From RGIG8700 sp045648505 (GTDB taxonomy: Bacteria > Bacillota > Clostridia > RGIG6154), in NCBI GenBank assembly GCA_045648505.1, contig JAZROD010000027.1, positions 1-64,000 on the forward strand: DNA of 64,000 bases, given 5' to 3'. A model generated the notes under the pieces. The model searched no databases. It worked only from the letters and a program-made list of their open reading frames with translations, and had not been told where the DNA came from. Each line of letters opens with the position of its first letter. Positions within the stretch are counted from its first letter, which is position 1. This document shows, piece after piece, positions 31,695 through 40,328 of this stretch. A program made the translations under genes and the position numbers.

Positions 31695-32912
31695 ATGAAT
31701 TTATTATTACTGTTAACATATTATAAGCCGGAAGTAACTGCAGCAGCTCATCTTACAAATGATTTAATAGAGGCATATGAGAAGAATGAGTTTAATGTAA
31801 AGATATATACTCCATATCCTTCTAGAGGAATTACTAAGGAAGAAGCTCGCGTGTATTTGGAAAAAGAGCAGACGAGCAAATGTGTTGAAGTGAAAAGATT
31901 TAGAATGTTTTCAGAAAACAAAAACGTATTGCAAAGAATGATAAGGTATGTTTGTTGCACAATAGTTAAAATGTTTATAGGATTGAAAGAAAGAAACATT
32001 GATGTTTATTATGCATCAAGCACACCGCCTATTAACGGACTTATTATGGCGCTTCTTAAAAAGTTTAAGAAGTATAAGATTGTTTATAATCTTCAGGATA
32101 TTTTCCCTGATTCTTTAGTACATACAGGAATGACTAAAAAAGGCTCAATTATCTGGAAAATCGGCAGATGGGTTGAAAATGTTACATATAAGTCAGCTGA
32201 TAAGATAATTGTTATTTCCGAAGACTTTAAAAAGAATATTATGGAAAAAGGTGTTCCTGAAGAAAAGATTGAAATCATATATAACTGGGTTGATGAAAAT
32301 CAGATTGTAAATATTGAAAGAGAAAATAATATTCTTTTTGATAAATATAATTTAGACAAAGACAAGTTCTATATCTGCTATAGCGGAAATGTGGGAAAAA
32401 CACAAAATATGGATATGCTTGTGGAGATTGCAAAAGAGCTTGAAGAAAATGAGAATATTCAGTTTGTTGTTATAGGCGACGGTGCATATAAAGCTACCCT
32501 TGAAGAACTTATAAAAGAGAAGAATGTTATTAATATAACTCTTCTTCCGTTTCAGGATTATGCTGACATTTCTCATGTATTCAGCCTTGGAGATGCAGGA
32601 CTTATTATCTCTAAAAAAGGCGTTGGAAACAACTCTGTTCCTTCAAAAACATGGAGTATTATGTCTGCAGAAAGACCTGTCCTTGCATCTTTCGATAAGG
32701 GCAGTGAGCTCGATAAAATTATCACAGAAAACAATTTAGGTATCTGTGTTGACGCAGACGATAAAGAAGCCCTTAAAAATGCAATTCTTGAAATGCACGA
32801 AAATAAAGACCTTTTGCCTGACGCAGGCAAAAAAGGAAGAGAATTTATACTCAAAAACCTGTCAAAAGAATACTGCACAGGGAAACATATTGAGTTACTG
32901 AGGAGTATATAA
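31695..32912 (+). CDS. Glycosyltransferase family 4 (WbuB-like)
   Basis: 405 residues, GT-B fold, retaining. N-terminal acceptor domain (LLLLTYYKPEVTAAAHLTNDL); PPINGLIMALL and YNLQDIFPDSLVHTGM are typical of WbuB-type N-acetyl-amino-sugar transferases. C-terminal donor domain with VGKTQNMDML, VVIGDGAYK, and the EX7E-type region around KTWSIMSAERPVLASFDKGSELDKII. Likely adds the second sugar. Base usage changes within the gene: the first 350 bp are A/T-rich like the upstream genes, the rest resembles the housekeeping style. RBS AGGAGAAAA. Confidence 0.9.
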   Translation: MNLLLLLTYYKPEVTAAAHLTNDLIEAYEKNEFNVKIYTPYPSRGITKEEARVYLEKEQTSKCVEVKRFRMFSENKNVLQRMIRYVCCTIVKMFIGLKERNIDVYYASSTPPINGLIMALLKKFKKYKIVYNLQDIFPDSLVHTGMTKKGSIIWKIGRWVENVTYKSADKIIVISEDFKKNIMEKGVPEEKIEIIYNWVDENQIVNIERENNILFDKYNLDKDKFYICYSGNVGKTQNMDMLVEIAKELEENENIQFVVIGDGAYKATLEELIKEKNVINITLLPFQDYADISHVFSLGDAGLIISKKGVGNNSVPSKTWSIMSAERPVLASFDKGSELDKIITENNLGICVDADDKEALKNAILEMHENKDLLPDAGKKGREFILKNLSKEYCTGKHIELLRSI

Positions 32913-32923
32913 AGGAGAGTCGT

Positions 32924-33982
32924 ATGAAAAAAGTTGTATTGTTAGCACCTACACCACCTCCGGCAAGTGGCATTGCCAGTTGGACCGTAAGAATGTTGAA
33001 ATGTGGCTTGGGAGATGCGTGGGACATTGTTATTGTAGATGAAAAGGTAATAGGAAAAAGAGACGTTTTTGTTAACAACAAAAGAAACTTGATTGAAGAA
33101 ACCAAAAGAAGTTTTACTATATGGAAAAACTTAGTCAAAGCTCTTAAAGATCCGGAAACGCAGGTTGTTCAGTCTTGTATCCCTCCTACAACTTTTGCTA
33201 TTATTCGTGAATATATCTGTATGCTTTTAACAAAGTTGTACAGAAAAAAATATATCGTGCATTTCAGAAGCACATTGACTAATTTTGTGAAAAAGGGAAT
33301 AAATACGTTCGTATTTGAACAGATTTCAAAAGCTGCGGATATGGTTTTTGTTTTGAATGGACCTTCTGCACAGATGGTAGAGAAAGTAGTTGGCAAAAAG
33401 TATAAACTCATTCCAAATTTTATAGAAATGGATGCAATTGAACAGTCACATGAAATCAATATGGAATTCAAAACGGCTCTTTATGTGGGCGGAGTAACAC
33501 CACAGAAGGGTTGTGATGTTATTATAGAAGGTGCAAAGGAATATCCTGATATAACATTCAGACTTGTTGGTGCAGTTTCAGAAGCAATAAAAGAAATGGA
33601 AGTACCTTCAAATGTTGTCCTGACAGGAGAAAAAAACAGTGAAGAAGTGAAGAAAGAAATGGAAAATGCAGATGTATTTTTATTCTTGTCAAGATTTAAA
33701 GGAGAAGGCTTTTCAAATGCTTTGGTAGAAGCCATGGCAAAAGGACTTCCTGCTATTGTTACAGACTGGGCAGCCAATGCGGATATGATTATAGACGCTG
33801 AATGTGGATTTGTTATAGATAAGTGTGATCCAGTTTTGTTTGTGGATGCTGTAAATAAAATAAGAGACAGCAAGTTAAGAAAAACAATGAGTATGAATTG
33901 TATTAAAAGAGCAAGAGAAGAGTATTCAGAAGAACAGGTGATTAAGCAATATGTTAATGCGTATGAAGAATTGCTCAAGTAA
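32924..33982 (+). CDS. Glycosyltransferase family 4
   Basis: 352 residues, GT-B. N-terminal APTPPPASGIASWTVRM is the loop that holds donor phosphate; PNFIEMD; LYVGGVTPQKGCDVIIEGA starts the donor domain; FLFLSRFKGEGFSNALVEAMAKGLPAIVTDWAANADMI contains the EX7E-like catalytic/donor motif. Product linkage cannot be read. RBS AAAGGAGAG, 11 bp after the previous gene. Confidence 0.9.
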   Translation: MKKVVLLAPTPPPASGIASWTVRMLKCGLGDAWDIVIVDEKVIGKRDVFVNNKRNLIEETKRSFTIWKNLVKALKDPETQVVQSCIPPTTFAIIREYICMLLTKLYRKKYIVHFRSTLTNFVKKGINTFVFEQISKAADMVFVLNGPSAQMVEKVVGKKYKLIPNFIEMDAIEQSHEINMEFKTALYVGGVTPQKGCDVIIEGAKEYPDITFRLVGAVSEAIKEMEVPSNVVLTGEKNSEEVKKEMENADVFLFLSRFKGEGFSNALVEAMAKGLPAIVTDWAANADMIIDAECGFVIDKCDPVLFVDAVNKIRDSKLRKTMSMNCIKRAREEYSEEQVIKQYVNAYEELLK

Positions 33983-33997
33983 GAGGGTGTTATTTTA

Positions 33998-35137
33998 ATG
34001 TGTAAAATTGCATATTTGGTAGATTCGACAATTCCTTCTCAAAAAGCCAACAGTGTTCATGCTGTAAAAATGAGCAGAGCTTTTTCAAAAATTGCAGATG
34101 TAACACTTTTTTGCAGAAAAGCAGCTAATGTAGAAGATTTAAAGATTCTAGAGTCATACAATGTTGAAAAGACGTTTGATATCGTAACAATAAAAGAACG
34201 AAAGCAAAACAAGATAAACATTATATTAGATGGATATAAAACGGCATTGAAAGTAAGAAAAACAAAGAAATTTGATTTTATTTACGGCCGTTCGGCACTT
34301 TCGGTGTTTTTTTCCAGAAACATTGCACCTTTTATGTTCGAAAGCCATGAATGGCCGACAACTACAGTTATGGAAGCAATACAAAAAACAATGTTCAAGA
34401 GCAAAAACTTTAGAGGCCTTGTTACAATCAGCGGAGAGCTTAAAGAAAAATATCTTGCAGAAATTCCGTTTCTAAAAAGGGAGAATGTATATGTTCTTCA
34501 TGATGGTGCAGATGTTGCAAGAGATAACATAGAAAAAATAGATATTGATAATGCACAAAGTGAAAGTCCTGATGTTGTTATCGGGTATCTTGGACATTTG
34601 TATCCAGGCAAATGTATGGAAATAGTAAGTAAGCTGGCTAAAGTCAGACCGCAATATATCTTCCATATCGCAGGTGGAACAAGCGAACTTGTTGCGCAGT
34701 GGAAAGAAAAACTGGCAGTAGAAAATATAAAAAATATTGTTTTGTATGGCTTTATAGAAAATAAGGACGCAGATAAATGGTATAAGGCGTTTGATATATT
34801 CCTATTACCATTATTAAGTAACATATATGTTGGCGGCGGAGCGAAGAAAGATATAGGTAAATGGATATCACCGCTGAAATTATTTGAAGCTATGGCATAT
34901 GGAAAAACAATTATAGCAAGTGATTTGCCAACATTGAGAGAAGTTGTTTCCCATGGAGAGGATGGTTTTCTTATTAATCCGGAAGACATTGAAAAGTGGG
35001 CGGAAACACTCGATATGCTTGTTGCGAATAGTTTGTTGAGAGAAAAAACAGGTGTGAATGCTAAGAAAAAACTTGGATCTACCTACACGTGGGATATCCG
35101 TGCAAAAAAAATAATTGATTGCTTTAAAAAAGCTTAA
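33998..35137 (+). CDS. Glycosyltransferase family 4
   Basis: 379 residues, GT-B type. CKIAYLVDSTIPSQKANSVHAVKMSRAFSK at the N-terminus, VIGYLGHLYPGKCMEIV in the middle, and SPLKLFEAMAYGKTIIASDLPTLREVV as the donor EX7E region. The ribosome-binding site (AGAGGGTG) is weak and 10 bp from the ATG. Sits between another GT4 and the polymerase, so it probably completes the repeat-unit backbone. Confidence 0.88.
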   Translation: MCKIAYLVDSTIPSQKANSVHAVKMSRAFSKIADVTLFCRKAANVEDLKILESYNVEKTFDIVTIKERKQNKINIILDGYKTALKVRKTKKFDFIYGRSALSVFFSRNIAPFMFESHEWPTTTVMEAIQKTMFKSKNFRGLVTISGELKEKYLAEIPFLKRENVYVLHDGADVARDNIEKIDIDNAQSESPDVVIGYLGHLYPGKCMEIVSKLAKVRPQYIFHIAGGTSELVAQWKEKLAVENIKNIVLYGFIENKDADKWYKAFDIFLLPLLSNIYVGGGAKKDIGKWISPLKLFEAMAYGKTIIASDLPTLREVVSHGEDGFLINPEDIEKWAETLDMLVANSLLREKTGVNAKKKLGSTYTWDIRAKKIIDCFKKA

Positions 35138-35149
35138 TGGAGTTTTTAT

Positions 35150-36352
35150 ATGGGAATACAGAAAGAAAAAACAGGTTCAGTCACTTGGATTGGAATAGTT
35201 GCAGCTTTAATATTCGGATGTGGACCATTTTTGTATCTGAATATTTTGGGCCGAGGTATTTTCCTATATCTTATGGTGTTATTTATCGGCATTGTATGTA
35301 TACAGGCGATAATACCTATAACAGGAGTTCCAAAAATTTCTTTGTCAAGTACTGAAAAAATGTTATTTGTAACTTTTCTTTGGCAGACAGTTACCAGACT
35401 TTGGACTCCGGCAGGTCCGCTTGCGGGATTTTATGAGCATTTAAAGGTTATTGCGCTTTATTTTTTGCTTGTATTACCCGTATATAAAAAGAATGATAAA
35501 AAGTTAATGTATCTGGCGGTAATTCTGATTGCGATATACTGTGTTTCATATCTTACAAGTGCAGACGCGTTGTTTAACGATGAAGGAACGGATGGAGATA
35601 GAAAAACAATAATGTTTTTTGGTATAAAACAGGATCCTAACTATTTTTGTTTTATGTTTATTGTCCCATTTGTGTACTGTTTGTCGATGGCGTTGAATAA
35701 TAAAAAAAATATGTTGTTAAGAGGTGTGTGTGTAGGAGTACTGATAGCTTTGTTATACGGAGTTTTGTTAACAGGCTCACGTGGAGGGTTATTAGGCATT
35801 GCTGCAGCAACGTTTGTTTATATAATTACATATCAGAAGAAAAAAGTAAAAGCAATCTTGCTTCTTTTGATAGTTTTTATATTGTTGATATATGCATTTA
35901 ATAATATTCATCTGTTCTTACCTGAAAATCTGGTCGAAAGATTTTCAGTAGAAAATGTTATGGAATCAGGTGGCTCGGGAAGAACAGAAATCTGGACTGA
36001 TTACCTGACAACCTTGTTCAAAAATCCGCTGGAGATTATGGTTGGATTTGGGTATGGTGCAGGTTCACACATGATGTATATGGCGGCACACAGTTACTGG
36101 ATAGATAATTTATTCAATTATGGTGTTGTGGGACTTATCCTTATTATCTGGTTTTGGGTAGCTATGCTGAAACAAGCGGCAAAAAACAAAAATTGGATTT
36201 CTTTCAGCAGTATATGCGGAATATTGATGCTTGCAACAACATTATCTGTAGGAACGATTCTTCAATTCTGGCTTGCGGTATCAATAGTGGGAGTAATGAA
36301 CAAAAGTGAAGAAGAATCTTTGAAAGAAAGTTATAAACGGGAGTTATTATGA
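35150..36352 (+). CDS. O-antigen ligase/polymerase-like membrane protein (Wzy)
   Basis: 400 residues with about eleven hydrophobic segments and a large periplasm-side-type loop (about 245-310). LLTGSRGGLLGIAAATFVYI and GFGYGAGSHMMYMAAHSYWIDNLFNYGVVGLI match the Wzy_C/O-antigen ligase family, in which these Arg and His residues are conserved. Predicted to polymerise flipped repeat units outside the membrane. Start has GGAG 8 bp upstream; the end overlaps the GT6 gene by 4 bp. Confidence 0.85.
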   Translation: MGIQKEKTGSVTWIGIVAALIFGCGPFLYLNILGRGIFLYLMVLFIGIVCIQAIIPITGVPKISLSSTEKMLFVTFLWQTVTRLWTPAGPLAGFYEHLKVIALYFLLVLPVYKKNDKKLMYLAVILIAIYCVSYLTSADALFNDEGTDGDRKTIMFFGIKQDPNYFCFMFIVPFVYCLSMALNNKKNMLLRGVCVGVLIALLYGVLLTGSRGGLLGIAAATFVYIITYQKKKVKAILLLLIVFILLIYAFNNIHLFLPENLVERFSVENVMESGGSGRTEIWTDYLTTLFKNPLEIMVGFGYGAGSHMMYMAAHSYWIDNLFNYGVVGLILIIWFWVAMLKQAAKNKNWISFSSICGILMLATTLSVGTILQFWLAVSIVGVMNKSEEESLKESYKRELL

Positions 36353-37191
36353 AAATAGCGATTTTATATGTTTGCACAGGTAAATATGATGTGTTTTGGG
36401 ATGAATTTTATTCATCATCTGAAGAGAATTTTTATCCCGATGTTGAAAAAACTTATTTTATATTTACCGATTGTAAAAGAATGCTTGAACTTAAAGAAAA
36501 AAATGTGCAGGCCTTTTGTCAGGCTCGTTCAGGATGGCCGTATGATACTTTACTTAGATTTAACTGGTTCTGTACAATACAGGATAAACTTGAAGAATAC
36601 GATGCCTGTTATTTTATTAATGCAAATGGTAAATTCCTCAAAAAAGTTACTCCGGAGCTTATACCGTTTCCATCCGATGAAGAACCTATGATTTTAAGTG
36701 TTCATATAAATAATTATGAAGATACAGAAGGAAAAAAATTTGCACCTGAAAGAAATCCGATGTCCACTGCGTATATTCCTGAAGGAGCATATTGCAGAGC
36801 CCATAGTGGTGGTTTCTTTGGAGGAAGAACAAAAGAATTTCTTGAAATGTGTCGCAAGTTAAGAGACAGAATAGCGAAAGATTTGCAGAACGGAATAATT
36901 GCAATCTGGCATGACCAGTCACATCTTATTAAATATGCAACAGAAATTCCTCATTATAATGTGGAAAAAGGACTGGTTGCATCAGAAGAGTATGCAGATT
37001 TATCTAAATGTCTTATGATTTTCCGAGATAAAAGAAACTATGGTGGAAATGTAAATTTAAGACAACTTCCTTTTTCAGAGAGAATAAAGGAGCTTCCTAA
37101 AAAAATATATTCCCGAATATTGAAACTTGCTAAAAAGATTGGAATGGATACGATAATAAGAAGACTGGTTAAGGGGAGAAGGACCAAATAA
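36349..37191 (+). CDS. Glycosyltransferase family 6 (blood-group A/B transferase family)
   Basis: 280 residues. KIAILYVCTGKYDVFWDEFYSSSE, YFIFTD, HSGGFFGG (152-159) and WHDQSHLIKY (187-196) follow the GT6 pattern of ABO transferases. NAN at 91-93 replaces the metal-binding DxD, as in metal-independent bacterial GT6 enzymes. GT6 adds alpha-1,3-Gal or GalNAc, often to Fuc-alpha-1,2-Gal, and the next gene carries a fucosyltransferase. The usual catalytic Glu after WHD is Gln190 here, so activity may differ. No signal peptide: cytoplasmic. ATGA overlap with wzy, TAATG overlap with the next gene. Confidence 0.85.
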   Translation: MKIAILYVCTGKYDVFWDEFYSSSEENFYPDVEKTYFIFTDCKRMLELKEKNVQAFCQARSGWPYDTLLRFNWFCTIQDKLEEYDACYFINANGKFLKKVTPELIPFPSDEEPMILSVHINNYEDTEGKKFAPERNPMSTAYIPEGAYCRAHSGGFFGGRTKEFLEMCRKLRDRIAKDLQNGIIAIWHDQSHLIKYATEIPHYNVEKGLVASEEYADLSKCLMIFRDKRNYGGNVNLRQLPFSERIKELPKKIYSRILKLAKKIGMDTIIRRLVKGRRTK

Positions 37192-39374
37192 TGCTTGAAA
37201 AAATTAGAAAACTCACAAAAAGAATGTATAGAAGCAAGATTGGTATGAATTATATATGGGTGTTTTTGGGGCAGAATACAGGATCTGTATTTACTATGAT
37301 TACACTTGTATTGACTCTTAGAATTATATCATCTGAAGAATATGGGGCAATGGTAGCTATACAGACATATTCGTTGCTTATATCAAATGTGTTTTGTATA
37401 CGGTCATTTAATGGAATTGTAAAATATATTACCGATTATGAAAACAAAAAAGAATTTGCTAAAGCGAAGAAATATATAAACACCTCTTTCCTTTTGGATG
37501 CTATTTCGGGAATTGGTGCTTTCGTACTTGGTTTGATTCTAATTCGTCCGCTAACCATGCTTATGGGATGGGATGCAGAAAAGTTGCAATATGCTTTTAT
37601 ATATTTACCGGTAGTGTTTTTTTTGCCATTGTTGCATGGCACACCTGTTGGCATTCTGAGACAGCTGGGGCGTTTTAAACAAGTGAATATTATTCATGCT
37701 ATCACATATGGAATTCAGTGTCTGGTAATGTGTGTAACTCTGATTATGAACGTCGGAAATTTTTTCGTAGTATTAATAGAATATGCGGTGACATCAACAC
37801 TTGAAGGCATCTTTCTTACCATATATTGTTTTTATGAAATACAGAAGAGAGAAGAGTACAAAAATTTCTGGCGTGAAGGGATATCACGTGATATAACATT
37901 TATCAAATACAATTTATATTGTGGTATTTCTATAAGTTTTGATCAGATCCTAGGTCATGGAACAACTTTGATTTTAAATAGGTTTGCAGGCAATCTTACA
38001 ACAGCGTATATCAAAGTTATAACACAGATTTGCAGTATAATATCTAAATTTACAAACCCTATTGCGCAGGTTGTTTATCCTGAGCTTTGTTCATGGATTG
38101 CAAAAAAAGAGTATCAGAAAGCATATAAAGTTTCTATAAAATATTTTTACATAGTATGCGGGTGCGGAGCGTTGCTTATGGGAGGATTGTTTGTTTCATA
38201 CGATTGGTGGATAGGTATTTTTGATCCAGGTATGGCAGGAGCAAAGATGCAATCAGTTTTATATATGGCATATTCATTATTTTCTGTTTCAATTATATGT
38301 ACAAATCAGTTAGTTTTCGCATTGAATCTTGTTAAGAAAAATATGTATATCATAATTACCTTTAATATGTTGTATCTTATTGCGTTGATACCGGCAATAA
38401 AAAGCTTTGGAGTATATGGATATCTTGTTTTACAGTTGATTCAGCTTGTATGTGCATTTGCTTTTAAACTAATTTTTATAAAAGCAAAAATAAAAAAAAC
38501 GATGACAGATAAGAGAGGTGAACTACCAAGGAAAAGCATAGTGTTGATGACAGGCGGATTAGGCAATCAACTTTTCCAATATACTTTTATGGTTTATCTG
38601 AAGAAAAAAATGAAGAATGATATTGCATATAACTGTTCCAATATTGATTTTCTCAAATGTCATTCTGGTTTTCAGGCGGATTTGGTTTTTGATTTTTCAG
38701 GATACGATAAAAATAACAGAAATTTTTACAACTCATATTATAGGATTATAAGAAAGATAAAAAAAATATTGAAAAACAACAAAAGTCTTTTTTTCTGTAA
38801 CGATGACATGTTCACTGAAAATAAAACATATCCGGTTTATGAGGGGTTTTGGCAAAAAACAAAATTTTATGAAGCTGTAAAACCTGAATTGAAAGATGCT
38901 CTTAAAGATTTAAGCATATACTGTAGTGAGACAACAATGGCAGAAAAAATGAAAGAAACTGAATCTGTGTTTTTACATATACGCAGAGGAGATTACTGTA
39001 AAGATCCAAGATATGTGGATTTGTCTAAAACGGAATATTACCAAAATGCTATAAATTATTATAATAATTTATATGAAAAACCCACTTTCTTTGTATTTTC
39101 AGATGACATACCTTGGTGCAGAGAATATTTTAAAGACAACGAGCAGCTTGTGTTTGTAGAATATAAAGATCAAAGTGCACTGTCAGATTTATACCTTATG
39201 CATCAGTGTAAAAATGCAATAATTGCAAACTCGAGTTTCAGTTGGTGGGGAGCAGCACTTGACACAAAAAAAGTTGTTGTAAGACCGACTGAATATAATG
39301 TATTAAGAGATATAGAAGGATTGTACCCAAAAGAATGGGCAGTTGTTGGCAGTCAACAGCAGAGCAATATATAG
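37191..39374 (+). CDS. Wzx-type flippase fused to a GT11 alpha-1,2-fucosyltransferase
   Basis: 727 residues, two modules. Residues 1-440 form a polysaccharide flippase of the MATE/Wzx type with about twelve hydrophobic segments. Residues 451-727 are a full-length GT11: MTGGLGNQLFQYTF, FLHIRRGDY near 597, FFVFSDD and ANSSFSWWGAAL. GT11 enzymes transfer fucose from GDP-Fuc to galactose (alpha-1,2). The reading frame is unbroken. AAGGA lies 8 bases before an in-frame GTG at 38541, exactly at the GT11 start, so a free transferase might also be made. GDP-fucose genes are not in the window. Confidence 0.88.
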   Translation: MLEKIRKLTKRMYRSKIGMNYIWVFLGQNTGSVFTMITLVLTLRIISSEEYGAMVAIQTYSLLISNVFCIRSFNGIVKYITDYENKKEFAKAKKYINTSFLLDAISGIGAFVLGLILIRPLTMLMGWDAEKLQYAFIYLPVVFFLPLLHGTPVGILRQLGRFKQVNIIHAITYGIQCLVMCVTLIMNVGNFFVVLIEYAVTSTLEGIFLTIYCFYEIQKREEYKNFWREGISRDITFIKYNLYCGISISFDQILGHGTTLILNRFAGNLTTAYIKVITQICSIISKFTNPIAQVVYPELCSWIAKKEYQKAYKVSIKYFYIVCGCGALLMGGLFVSYDWWIGIFDPGMAGAKMQSVLYMAYSLFSVSIICTNQLVFALNLVKKNMYIIITFNMLYLIALIPAIKSFGVYGYLVLQLIQLVCAFAFKLIFIKAKIKKTMTDKRGELPRKSIVLMTGGLGNQLFQYTFMVYLKKKMKNDIAYNCSNIDFLKCHSGFQADLVFDFSGYDKNNRNFYNSYYRIIRKIKKILKNNKSLFFCNDDMFTENKTYPVYEGFWQKTKFYEAVKPELKDALKDLSIYCSETTMAEKMKETESVFLHIRRGDYCKDPRYVDLSKTEYYQNAINYYNNLYEKPTFFVFSDDIPWCREYFKDNEQLVFVEYKDQSALSDLYLMHQCKNAIIANSSFSWWGAALDTKKVVVRPTEYNVLRDIEGLYPKEWAVVGSQQQSNI

Positions 39375-39389
39375 AAAGGTGTGTGTATC

Positions 39390-40313
39390 GTGGTAAACAA
39401 ACTGATTTATATGTTAAAACGTCCTGAAAGAATTTATGCAGCGTTAAGTGAAAGAGGTTTACTTAATTGGGTTGATGATAAAACTCATTTGGATATGATA
39501 TATAAGTGCAACATAGGGAAAAAAATCAACTGGGAGAATCCCAAGACATTTAATGAAAAATTACAATGGATTAAGTTGTATGACAGAAACCCAATTTACA
39601 CTACTATGGTAGATAAGTGTGCTTCAAAGCAATATATGACAGAAAAAATAGGGAAAGAATATGTTATTCCCTTGGTTGGAGGTCCATGGTATTCGTTTGA
39701 TGAAATAGATTTCAATGTTTTACCGGACAAGTTTGTTCTTAAAACTAATCATGATTCTGGTGGAGTGATGTTGTGCAAGGATAAAGCGACTTTTGATAAA
39801 AGGAAAGCACGAAGCTTCTTTAAAAAACATCTAACACGCAATTACTATTTCAGAAGTCGTGAGTGGCCATATAAAAACATCAAACCTTGCATATTTGCAG
39901 AAGAATATTTAGATGACGGTAGCGGAGATGCAATTTATGATTATAAGTTCTTTTGCTTTAATGGGGAACCTAAAATTATGTACCTTTCAAGAGATAAAGG
40001 AAAAGAACCTCGCACAGATTTCTTTGATATGGAGTATAATCATCTAAATATGCGAATGCGCGATAAGAACGCAGATGTTCCTCCGGAAAAGCCTGAAAAG
40101 TTTAATGAAATGAAACATTTAGCAAAGATCATTTCTAAAGATATTCCGCATGTTCGTGTAGATTTCTTTTGCGTTGGAGGAAAATTATATATAGGCGAAA
40201 CAACTTTTTTCCATTGCGGAGGTTTTGTTTCGGTTAAACCGGAAGAATGGAACACAATTATGGGCGATTGGATTGTTTTACCTGAAAAAATATATCTAAA
40301 AATAAATAGATAA
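39390..40313 (+). CDS. TupA-like ATP-grasp protein
   Basis: 307 residues starting at the GTG at 39390, which has AAAGG ten bases upstream; a GTG at 39381 is too close to the site. TFNEKLQWIKLYDRNPIYTTMVDKCASKQYM is the signature of the TupA-like family (named from teichuronopeptide synthesis), followed by LKTNHDSGG (ATP binding) and HVRVDFFCVGGKLYIGETTFFHCGG. May attach an amino acid or peptide to uronic-acid residues of the polymer. Third ATP-grasp family in the locus. Confidence 0.85.
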   Translation: MVNKLIYMLKRPERIYAALSERGLLNWVDDKTHLDMIYKCNIGKKINWENPKTFNEKLQWIKLYDRNPIYTTMVDKCASKQYMTEKIGKEYVIPLVGGPWYSFDEIDFNVLPDKFVLKTNHDSGGVMLCKDKATFDKRKARSFFKKHLTRNYYFRSREWPYKNIKPCIFAEEYLDDGSGDAIYDYKFFCFNGEPKIMYLSRDKGKEPRTDFFDMEYNHLNMRMRDKNADVPPEKPEKFNEMKHLAKIISKDIPHVRVDFFCVGGKLYIGETTFFHCGGFVSVKPEEWNTIMGDWIVLPEKIYLKINR

Positions 40314-40328
40314 AAAAAGGAGAAAAAG

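Noticed and set aside
37191..39374. Flippase-GT11 joint as a sequencing artefact hiding two genes
   Set aside because: The frame is open and codons remain sensible through the junction, with no frameshift sign; reported as a real fusion with a possible internal start.
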